The notes beneath the pieces were generated by a model, which saw only the letters and a list, made by a program, of their open reading frames with translations, did not search any database and was not told where the DNA came from. A stretch of 64,000 bases of DNA. Origin: Catellatospora sichuanensis. GTDB lineage: Bacteria; Actinomycetota; Actinomycetes; Mycobacteriales; Micromonosporaceae. Of this stretch, positions 55,463 to 62,867 are shown piece after piece (position 1 is the stretch's first letter; the number at the start of each line of letters is the position of its first letter). Where the stretch lies: positions 1 through 64,000 of the forward strand of contig NZ_VIQO01000026.1 in the NCBI RefSeq assembly GCF_007483665.1, written 5' to 3'. The translations under genes were made by a program, and so were the position numbers.

Positions 55463-55894
55463 TCATCGTCCGGCCAGCAGCCGGTTGACCGCCGCGTCGA
55501 CGTCGAGGTGGTCGGTCTCGCGACCGCGGGGAACCACGACGTAGGTGCGGCGCAGGAAGCGTACGAGCACGCTTCGTGGGACCTCGAAGAGCGCGTTGCC
55601 GTCGGGCGACGACAGGGCGAGCGCGACGAAGTCTCCGCGCGGGGTGGCCCAGGGCCAGACCCGCACGTCGCCGATGCCGGCCGGTTCGTCGAGTCCGGTG
55701 ACCAGCAGTTCACGGGCGAACGACCAGCTCACCGCCTCGCCACCGGCGGACTCGGCATGGAAGAGCACATGCACCGCGTACGGGTCGACCGGGTCGTAGC
55801 GAAGACTCGCCCGCACCGGAAGCGAAGTCGCGTCGGGCGCGACCAGCCGCAACGATGTCTCGACCTCGACGGTCGTAGGACGGATAGCACTCAT
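55463..55894 (-). CDS. ssgB: SsgB-type sporulation and cell-division protein
   Basis: The product has 143 residues. VRASLRYDPVDPYAVHVLFH, VSWSFARELLVTGLDEPAG, GDVRVWPWATPRGDFVALAL and EVPRSVLVRFLRRTYVVVP are the conserved SsgA-like-protein blocks, and overall it is closest in my reading to SsgB, which positions FtsZ rings during sporulation septation. ATG 55894 follows GGGGGAG at a proper distance; the frame upstream to 55981 is rejected. It is a single gene with its own terminators. Its presence implies a sporulating actinomycete. Confidence 0.88.
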   Translation of the reverse strand: MSAIRPTTVEVETSLRLVAPDATSLPVRASLRYDPVDPYAVHVLFHAESAGGEAVSWSFARELLVTGLDEPAGIGDVRVWPWATPRGDFVALALSSPDGNALFEVPRSVLVRFLRRTYVVVPRGRETDHLDVDAAVNRLLAGR

Positions 55895-56187
55895 GGACGT
55901 ACTCCCCCCGGCACTGCGGCGGAGCTTGACCGCCCCGCCCCTCCCATACTCAAGGTGACCCTCCCCTATACGCTCCGTCATCGTACGATCTCACCCGATA
56001 GCGGGAAGATCGAGGATTACGTGGGCACGGACCCACCTACAGGGAGTAAGATGCCGTGCTTTTGCCCGGTATTACCGATCGTGCGATGCCGGCCAAGACC
56101 GTCGACACACTCCGGTAACGTCCAGTCATCGGGGTTGGTGACGGGTGATTCCGCGACCCTGGCGACATGGCTGACAAGGGTGGGGAG

Positions 56188-56616
56188 ATGAGCGACAAAC
56201 CGGACTTTCCGCAGGGCTCCAGCACCTGGCGGGACCGGGCACGGATAGCGCATCGAGCCGTTCGGGCTAATCCGACCGGGGCAGCCGTCCTCAAAGTGAT
56301 CGTCGGAGCGCTGGGCGCCGTGGTGGTGGCCATCGGCATCCTGCTCATCCCGCTGCCGGGGCCGGGCTGGCTGATCGTGATCGGCGGCCTCGCGATCTGG
56401 GCGATCGAGTTCGTGTGGGCGCGCCACCTGCTGCAGTTCACCAAGGACAAGGTGCGTGGCTGGACCGAGTGGATCAAACGCCAGTCGCTGCTGGTCCGGG
56501 TGCTGATCGGCCTGGCCGGACTGGTGTTCGTGGCCGCGGTGCTGCTCACCACGCTGCGTTACAGCCTCGGCATCGACGTGGTCAGCCAGGCCTGGGGCTA
56601 CGTCAGCACCCGCTGA
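56188..56616 (+). CDS. PGPGW-family (TIGR02611-type) membrane protein
   Basis: The product has 142 residues. The motif LLIPLPGPGWLIVIGGLAIW contains PGPGW between two membrane helices, with a third helix near the C-terminus (VLIGLAGLVFVAAVLLTTL). The function is unknown. ATG 56188 is preferred because AAGGG lies 7 bases upstream; ATG 56167 is an alternative. It converges on the VWA gene at 56815. Confidence 0.85.
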   Translation: MSDKPDFPQGSSTWRDRARIAHRAVRANPTGAAVLKVIVGALGAVVVAIGILLIPLPGPGWLIVIGGLAIWAIEFVWARHLLQFTKDKVRGWTEWIKRQSLLVRVLIGLAGLVFVAAVLLTTLRYSLGIDVVSQAWGYVSTR

Positions 56617-56814
56617 CCGCGGGCGAAACATGCCCGATGCAGCAGCGAAACCACCGGTGAGTGGCAGCGTCGAGCGCTCCGGACAGCACGGCCCGTACGT
56701 CCGGAGGACTTGACCGGACGCCCGGCAAGCGGTGTGATCAGAGTGATCCGGCCGCGCCCGTCAACCTCCCCAGGTCAGCGCGGCCGGGTCCGTGCGTTGT
56801 GGCTGATCCCCGGC

Positions 56815-57966
56815 TCAGCGGCCCGTCTTCTCGATGATCGGCTGCAGGTCCCGGCGTTCGATCGCCGCCGCCATCAGCTCAGGGAAAGCATCCGGTGTGC
56901 ACGCGAAGGACGGCACCCCCATCGCCGCCAGGGCCGAGGCGTTGCTGTGGTCGTACGCCGGCTGTCCTTCATCGGACAGTGCGAGCAGGACGATCACCTG
57001 CACCCCGGCGGCTTTCATCGTGGCGACGCGGCGCAGCATCTCGGCCCGCACCCCGCCCTCGTAGAGGTCGCTGATGAGGATGAAGATGCTGTCCCGCGGC
57101 CGTGTGATCAGCCCCTGGCAGTAGGCGATGGCCCGGTTGATGTCGGTGCCGCCGCCCAACTGCGTGCCGAACAGCACCTCCACCGGGTCGTGCAGCTGAT
57201 CGGTGAGGTCCACGACCGCGGTGTCGAACACCACCAGTGACGTACGCAGGCATTTCATCGACGCCAGCACCGCGGCGAATACTCCGGAGTAGACCACCGA
57301 CGCCGCCATCGAGCCGGACTGGTCCACGCACAGCACCACGTCGCGCTGCACGGACCGGGTCTGCCGGCCGTAGCCGATCAGCCGCTCCGGCACGACGGTG
57401 CGGTGTTCGGCCTGGTAGTGCTTGAGGTTGGCGCGGATGGTGCGGTTCCAGTCGATGTCGCGGTGGCGCGGGCGGTTGATCCGGGCGGCCCGGTTGACCG
57501 CGCCGGTGATCGCGGCCCGGGTGCGCTGCGCGACGCGGCGTTCCAGCTCGGCGACGACCTTCGCGACGACCATCCGCGCGGTGGTGCGGGCCTTGTCCGG
57601 CATGACCTTGTTCAGCGACAGCAGCGTGCCGACCAGGTGCACGTCGGGCTCGACGGCCTCCAGCATCTCCGGTTCGACCAGCAGCCGGGTCAGGTTGAGC
57701 CGCTCGATCGCGTCGGCCTGCATCACCTGCACCACGGTGGACGGGAAGTACTGCCTGATGTCGCCGAGCCAGCGGGCCACCTTGGGCGCGGAGCCGCCCA
57801 GCCCGCCGCTGCGGGACGTGCCGGCGTCGCCGCCGCCGTCGCGGTACAGCGCGGCCAGGGCCTCGTCCATGCCCTTGTCCACACCGGCCAGCGTCACGCC
57901 GGTGCCCTCGGCGCCTTCGCCGCCGAGGACGAGCCGCCACCGGCGCATCCGCTCGTCGTCGCTCAC
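56815..57966 (-). CDS. VWA-domain protein of the MoxR operon
   Basis: The product has 383 residues. The C-terminal VWA domain carries a complete metal-ion-dependent adhesion site: DQSGSM (Asp215, Ser217, Ser219), a Thr in GGGTDINRAI and the Asp in ISDLYEGG. The N-terminal 190 residues are helical, with RNA- or protein-binding-like basic stretches. GTG 57966 overlaps the previous stop as GTGA and has GGGGAG upstream. In MoxR-VWA pairs the VWA protein is the adaptor or client of the AAA ATPase; here DUF5682 lies between them. Confidence 0.9.
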   Translation of the reverse strand: MSDDERMRRWRLVLGGEGAEGTGVTLAGVDKGMDEALAALYRDGGGDAGTSRSGGLGGSAPKVARWLGDIRQYFPSTVVQVMQADAIERLNLTRLLVEPEMLEAVEPDVHLVGTLLSLNKVMPDKARTTARMVVAKVVAELERRVAQRTRAAITGAVNRAARINRPRHRDIDWNRTIRANLKHYQAEHRTVVPERLIGYGRQTRSVQRDVVLCVDQSGSMAASVVYSGVFAAVLASMKCLRTSLVVFDTAVVDLTDQLHDPVEVLFGTQLGGGTDINRAIAYCQGLITRPRDSIFILISDLYEGGVRAEMLRRVATMKAAGVQVIVLLALSDEGQPAYDHSNASALAAMGVPSFACTPDAFPELMAAAIERRDLQPIIEKTGR

Positions 57967-60356
57967 CGTGCTCCCCTTCCCGCTGCCAGCAGCAGTTCCA
58001 GCGTCGGCAGCACCCGCGCGACCCGCGCCGGGTCCAGCTCGCCGAGTTCGTCTACATCGGACTTCGGTCGCGGGCCGCCGGTGCCCAGGCGCCGGACCTG
58101 CTCGCCGACCGCACGCCGCTCCGGGGCCGCGAACGCTGCGAAGGTACGGCGCAGCAGCGGCAGCACCGCCGTGAACACGTCCGGGGCCAGGCCCGACAGC
58201 CAGCGGTCGGTCAGCGTCAGCAGCGCCTCGTCGTGCACCAGCAGCAGTCCCCCGCCGGACAGGAAGCCCTCGACATACCCGGCCGCGGTCACCGGCGGCA
58301 CGCCGACCGTCAGCGCACGGGCCAGCCGCAGCTCGGCCGCGTCCGCGTCGAGGGTGCCCGCGTCGCGCAGCAGCCGCAGCAGCCGCCCGGCCAGCAGGCC
58401 GGGCAGGTCCGCCCGGTCGACGAGCCGGGCCAGGGTGTCCAGCCACTCCGCCCGCAGCGGCAGCCGGTCGGCGAGCAGGTTCAGCGCCTCGTGCGTGGCG
58501 TCGAGGTGCTCGCGTATCGCACGGGCCGCGTCGTCGTCGAGGCCGGTGAGCGCGCCGGGCAGGCCCAGCCGGATCCGGGTGACCAGACCGGTCAGCACCT
58601 CGGCGAGCGCATCGGTGCTGGTGGCCCGCACGTCGCCGTAGCGCAGCGAACGGGCCAGCGCCGGCACGGCCGCCATGAGCTGCGCGACGTCGGTGTCCAG
58701 GGCGGCGCGGTCGGACAGGTTGCGCAGCACCGTGGGCTGCGCGTCGGGCAGCTGCGCGAGCAGGCACGACTCCAGCAGCCCGGTCAGCGTCGCCAGGTCG
58801 GCGTCCGCGCTGGTCTCGACGACCTTCGCGGTGGCGGCCCGTGCCACGGTGGTGCCGTAGGCGCTGGCCGCGACGAGGTCGACCGCGTACTCCGGGTGCC
58901 ATTGCAGCTGCCAGGACTCCCAGAAGGTGCCCTTGCCGGACTTGCGCTGCACCGGTGTGCCCCAGCCGACACCGAGCAGCCGCAGCCGGTGCAGCAGGCG
59001 GCTGCGGTCGAGGTCGTTGGGTTTGCGCAGGTCGAGGTCGTGGTCGCTGACCAGGGCCTGCTGGGCGAGCTTCAGCCGGCGGGCGGTGGCGTCCAGGTCG
59101 CGGGCCAGCGGCACCGCCGGGGCATCGGGGGGTACGGCGCCGAGCCGCTCCCCCACCACGACCTTGCGCTGTACCAGCTCCAGGCGGGTGTCGTCGCCGT
59201 CGCAGAGCACCGCCCGGGTCGCCTCGGTGACCTCGGCCAGACCGGGCAGCGGCCGTCCCCGCAGCACGGCCAGGGTGTCGGCCAGCCGCGCCGACTCGAT
59301 GACGTGCGCGCTGGAGACCGGCAGGTCCTCCTCGCGCAGCACCCCGGCGACGCCGACGAGCCAGCGCTCGACCGGCTGGTCCTCGGCGGTGAACAGGTGG
59401 TGGTACCAGCCGGGCGCGGTCACGCCCGCGCCGTAGCCGCTCCAGGAGGCGAGCCGCCCGTGCGTCCACGGCACCCAGGTGACCGTCGTCGGCGTGCTCG
59501 GCAGGCCCTTGAGCAGGGCCGCGTCGGCCTTCGCGGGCGGCAGGTCACCGGCCAGCGCGGGCACGTGCCACGCGCCGCAGACCACGGCGATGCGCTGGTG
59601 TCCTTCTTTCAGGGCGGCACGCAGCACCTGGCGCATGTACGCCTCGCGCACCAGGTCCTCGGTGATCGCCGGGGCGGCCTCGCGAACCGCCGCCATCGCC
59701 TCGGCCACGGCCGCGAACGGCGGCACGTCGCGCCGGTGCTCGATCACGTCCTCCCACCAGCGCTCCGGGTCGTCGTACCCGGCCGCCTGGGCCAGCCCGG
59801 CGATCGGGTCGATCCGCAGCTCGTCCTCGGCGCTGTCCGGCGACGCGTCGTCAGGCACGGCGGGCGCGTCCGCTCCGGCCTCCGATCCCGCGGATGCGGG
59901 CGACTGCTCGGCGGACCCGTCCGGGTCGTGGCCGGTGCCGGTCGGCGATGCCTGAGCTGCCGCCGGGTCCACCGGACCGGTCCCGTCCAGCGGACCTGCC
60001 GGTTCGGTGTCGCGGGCGGCGAAGCGGTGGCCGGCGGGCAGGTCGCAGAAGCGCAGCGGCACGTCGTGGGACACGGCCCAGCGCAGCGCCTGCCACTCCG
60101 GGGAGAAGACCGCGAAGGGCCAGAACGATGCGGTACGCCCGTGCTCGCCCTTGGCCGCGTTCGTCGGATACGCCAGCAGCGCCACCGGCGGTTCGAGGCG
60201 TTCGTCGGCGGCGAGCGCGACCAGGCCGTCGGCCTCGGGCGGCCCCTCCACCAGGATGACGTCGGGCCGCAGCTCGTCCAGCGCCCGCACCAGGGCACGG
60301 GCCGAACCCGGGCCGTGGTGGCGTACGCCGAAGACGTGCACCCGGTCGGTGCTCAC
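57963..60356 (-). CDS. DUF5682-family protein
   Basis: The product has 797 residues. The N-terminal domain FGVRHHGPGSARALVRALDE, VILVEGPPEADG and later VVCGAWHVPAL resembles the TraB/ChaN/erythromycin-esterase-like fold, with conserved His and Glu residues that could bind metal. A disordered Asp/Pro/Ala insert covers about 115-175. The C-terminal 450 residues are helical. I recall DUF5682 as a regular member of actinobacterial MoxR-VWA operons. GTG 60356 overlaps the MoxR stop and its own stop overlaps the VWA start (both GTGA), so the three are strictly coupled. Enzymatic activity is not established. Confidence 0.82.
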   Translation of the reverse strand: MSTDRVHVFGVRHHGPGSARALVRALDELRPDVILVEGPPEADGLVALAADERLEPPVALLAYPTNAAKGEHGRTASFWPFAVFSPEWQALRWAVSHDVPLRFCDLPAGHRFAARDTEPAGPLDGTGPVDPAAAQASPTGTGHDPDGSAEQSPASAGSEAGADAPAVPDDASPDSAEDELRIDPIAGLAQAAGYDDPERWWEDVIEHRRDVPPFAAVAEAMAAVREAAPAITEDLVREAYMRQVLRAALKEGHQRIAVVCGAWHVPALAGDLPPAKADAALLKGLPSTPTTVTWVPWTHGRLASWSGYGAGVTAPGWYHHLFTAEDQPVERWLVGVAGVLREEDLPVSSAHVIESARLADTLAVLRGRPLPGLAEVTEATRAVLCDGDDTRLELVQRKVVVGERLGAVPPDAPAVPLARDLDATARRLKLAQQALVSDHDLDLRKPNDLDRSRLLHRLRLLGVGWGTPVQRKSGKGTFWESWQLQWHPEYAVDLVAASAYGTTVARAATAKVVETSADADLATLTGLLESCLLAQLPDAQPTVLRNLSDRAALDTDVAQLMAAVPALARSLRYGDVRATSTDALAEVLTGLVTRIRLGLPGALTGLDDDAARAIREHLDATHEALNLLADRLPLRAEWLDTLARLVDRADLPGLLAGRLLRLLRDAGTLDADAAELRLARALTVGVPPVTAAGYVEGFLSGGGLLLVHDEALLTLTDRWLSGLAPDVFTAVLPLLRRTFAAFAAPERRAVGEQVRRLGTGGPRPKSDVDELGELDPARVARVLPTLELLLAAGRGAR

Positions 60357-61441
60357 TCCGCCTCCCGGGCGGCGCGGTAGAAGTCCTTCCAGCCGTCGCG
60401 CTCACGCGCCACGGTCTCCAGGTACTCGCGCCAGACGACGGCGTCGGAGACGGAGTCGCGCACGACCGCGCCGCGGATGCCCGCGGCCACGTCGGCGGCC
60501 CGCACCGTGCCGTCGCCGAAGTGCGACGCCAGGGCCATGCCGCTGGTCATCACCGAGATCGCCTCAGCGGTCGACAGCGTGCCGCTGGGGCTCTTCAGCT
60601 TGGTGCGCCCGTCCGCGGTCAGCCCTTCGCGCAGCTCCCGGAACACGGTCACCACCCGGCGGATCTCGGTGATCGCGTCGGGCACCTCGGGCAGCTCCAG
60701 GGCCCGGCCCAGCGACGCGACCCGCTGCGCGACGATCTCGACCTCCTCCTCGACGGTGCCCGGCACCGGCAGCACCACCGTGTTGAACCGCCGCCGCAGC
60801 GCGCTGGACAGCTCGTTCACGCCCCGGTCGCGGTCGTTGGCGGTCGCGATGACGTTGAAGCCCTTGACCGCCTGCACCTCCTCGCCGAGCTCCGGCACCG
60901 GCAGCGTCTTCTCAGACAGGATCGTCAGCAGCGTGTCCTGCACGTCGGACGGCATCCGGGTCAGCTCCTCGATCCGGGCGATCGTGCCGGTGCGCATCGC
61001 CCGCATGACGGGGCTGGCCACCACCGCGCCCGCGGTCGGGCCCTCGGCCAGCAGCCGGGCGTAGTTCCAGCCGTAGCGCATCGCCTCCTCGGGCGTGCCC
61101 GCGGTGCCCTGCACCAGCAGCGTCGAGTCGCCGCTGATCGCCGCGGCCAGGTGCTCCGACACCCACGTCTTGGCGGTGCCGGGCACGCCGAGCAGCAGCA
61201 GCGCCCGGTCGGTGGCCAGCGTCGCCACGGCCACCTCCATCAGCCGCCGCGGCCCGATGTACTTGGCGCTGATGTCCTTGCCGTCGCCGAGCAGGTACGT
61301 CACCACGGCCTGCGGGGACATCCGCCACCCGGGCGGGCGGGGCAGGTCGTCGGCCCCGGCGAGCTGCTCCAGCTCGGCGGCGTAGAGCTGCTCGGCGTGC
61401 GGGCGCAGCACCGTGGGCGTGGCGTCGATGGTGGCGGTCAT
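60353..61441 (-). CDS. MoxR-type AAA+ ATPase
   Basis: The product has 362 residues. Walker A is GVPGTAKT (85-92); Walker B is IARIEELTRM with Glu158/Glu159; sensor 1 is FNVIATANDRDRG; the arginine finger region is LSSALRRRFNTVVLPVPG. MoxR ATPases remodel client proteins, commonly together with a VWA partner. ATG 61441 follows AAAGGACT. It is the first gene of the coupled MoxR-DUF5682-VWA unit. The TnpB element lies directly upstream of it, where the operon's promoter or a further gene would be expected. Confidence 0.93.
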   Translation of the reverse strand: MTATIDATPTVLRPHAEQLYAAELEQLAGADDLPRPPGWRMSPQAVVTYLLGDGKDISAKYIGPRRLMEVAVATLATDRALLLLGVPGTAKTWVSEHLAAAISGDSTLLVQGTAGTPEEAMRYGWNYARLLAEGPTAGAVVASPVMRAMRTGTIARIEELTRMPSDVQDTLLTILSEKTLPVPELGEEVQAVKGFNVIATANDRDRGVNELSSALRRRFNTVVLPVPGTVEEEVEIVAQRVASLGRALELPEVPDAITEIRRVVTVFRELREGLTADGRTKLKSPSGTLSTAEAISVMTSGMALASHFGDGTVRAADVAAGIRGAVVRDSVSDAVVWREYLETVARERDGWKDFYRAAREAE

Positions 61442-61449
61442 GGGAGTCC

Positions 61450-62821
61450 TTTCGTGAATACCCCTGCCTTCCGGCGGAGGAACAAACGGAACATGCGTGT
61501 AGCAGAGCAAGAGGGTCAAACCGTCGTCACGGCGAAACGGCGTCCACAAACGACCACCTGTCGGCCCCCTGAACAGGTGTGCTAATTTGCTGGCTGTGGC
61601 CGCGGTGGTGAAACGGACGTTCAAATACCGCTGTTACCCGACCGACGCCCAGGCTGGCGAGCTGGCGCGAACCTTCGGGTGCGTTCGGAAGGTCTACAAC
61701 CTGGCCCTGGCGGCGCGGACCGAAGCGTGGACGGCTCGGCAGGAAAGCATCGGTTACAACGCGACCTCGGCGATGCTCACCGCCTGGAAAAAGACAGAGG
61801 ACCTGGCGTTTCTCAACGATGTGTCGTGCGTGCCGCTGCAGCAGACACTGCGGCATCTGCAGAGCGCGTTCACGAACTTCTTCGCCAAACGTGCTGCCTA
61901 CCCCAGGTTCAAGAGCAAGAAGAAGTCGCGCCGCTCCGCCGAGTACACGGCCAGCGCCTTCCGGTACCGCGACGGTCAGCTGACCCTGGCCAAGATGACC
62001 GAGCCCCTCGACATAGTGTGGTCGCGTCCGCTGCCGGAAGGCTCGACGCCCTCGACCGTGACCGTGTCGCAGGATCCGGCTGGCCGCTGGTTTGTATTCC
62101 TGCTCTGTGACATTGCCTGCAAGCCGCTGCCCGTCACCGCCGCGGCGGTCGGGGTCGACCTCGGCCTGGACAGCCTGGTCACGCTCAGTACCGGAGAGAA
62201 GATCGCAAACCCTCGGCACGAGCGCGCCGACCGCGACCGGCTCGCCCGCGCCCAGCGGCAACTGGCCCGCAACGAAAAGGGGTCGAACAATCGGGCCAAG
62301 GCCAGGTCGAGAGTCGCCCGCATCCATGCTCGCATCGTTGACCGTAGACATGACCTGCTTCACAAACTGACCACTCGGCTTGTTCACGAAAACCAAGTGA
62401 TGGTGCTCGAGGACCTGGCCGTGCGAAACCTGATCGCCAACCACACCCTTGCCCGTGCCATCAGCGACGCAGGATGGCGGCAACTGCGCACCCTGCTGGA
62501 GTACAAGGCCGATGGGTGCGGCCGGAACCTGATCATCGTTGACCGCTGGTTCCCGTCGTCCAAGATGTGTTCGGCTTGTGGCGCTGTTGCCGCGAGTATG
62601 CCCCTGCAGATCCGGAACTGGGCCTGTGGATGCGGCGTGGTTCACGACCGCGACGTGAACGCCGCAAGAAACCTTTTGGCGGCCGGACTGGCCGTGTCTG
62701 CCTGTGGAGCTGGTGTAAGACCTCAACGGGAACCCTCCCGGACGGGGCGGTCGGCGATGAAGCAGGAAACCCCTGGGGCGACCCCGGGAATCCCCCGCCT
62801 TCGGCCGGGGGAGGATGTCAA
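61450..62821 (+). mobile_element. IS200/IS605-type element carrying only tnpB (IS1341-like)
   Basis: The element contains tnpB and a typical right end: a GC-rich stem (about 62792-62811) followed by GAGGATGTCAA, ending about 62821. The left end cannot be fixed; a partial hairpin at 61461-61480 makes about 61450 plausible. No tnpA (Y1 or serine recombinase) is present, so it would need helper transposase. It is inserted in the opposite orientation between the DUF5691-type gene and the MoxR operon. Confidence 0.65.
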
Positions 62822-62867
62822 GAAAGCTCCTGGTGGATGTCGTGGCGGGTCTGCAGCATCGTGGTGA
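61596..62867 (+). CDS. tnpB: TnpB RNA-guided endonuclease
   Basis: The product is about 423 residues. The RuvC triad is intact: Asp188 in GVDLGLDSL, Glu272 in VLEDLAVRNL and Asp353 in HDRDVNAARN. A zinc ribbon sits between the last two (MCSACGAV ... WACGCG). TnpB is guided by an omega RNA made from the 3' end of the element and cuts DNA next to a target-adjacent motif. GTG 61596 is used; GTG 61605/61608 are alternatives. The frame runs past the predicted right end of the element and its last 15 codons read into the flanking gene. Confidence 0.92.
   Translation: MAAVVKRTFKYRCYPTDAQAGELARTFGCVRKVYNLALAARTEAWTARQESIGYNATSAMLTAWKKTEDLAFLNDVSCVPLQQTLRHLQSAFTNFFAKRAAYPRFKSKKKSRRSAEYTASAFRYRDGQLTLAKMTEPLDIVWSRPLPEGSTPSTVTVSQDPAGRWFVFLLCDIACKPLPVTAAAVGVDLGLDSLVTLSTGEKIANPRHERADRDRLARAQRQLARNEKGSNNRAKARSRVARIHARIVDRRHDLLHKLTTRLVHENQVMVLEDLAVRNLIANHTLARAISDAGWRQLRTLLEYKADGCGRNLIIVDRWFPSSKMCSACGAVAASMPLQIRNWACGCGVVHDRDVNAARNLLAAGLAVSACGAGVRPQREPSRTGRSAMKQETPGATPGIPRLRPGEDVKKAPGGCRGGSAASW
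62700..62821 (+). ncRNA. Predicted omega RNA scaffold (3' end of tnpB)
   Basis: In this class the guide RNA scaffold overlaps the tnpB 3' end and the right end. The conserved stem at about 62792-62811 and the terminal GAGGATGTCAA fit. The guide would be the flanking sequence from 62822 (GAAAGCTCCTGGTGGATG), which lies in the neighbouring gene. The 5' limit is a guess. Confidence 0.5.

Noticed and set aside
57967-59469. Extension of the VWA gene to 884 codons
   Set aside because: The upstream part is an Arg/Gly/Ala-rich shadow of the DUF5682 gene; GTG 57966 with the GTGA overlap is the natural start.
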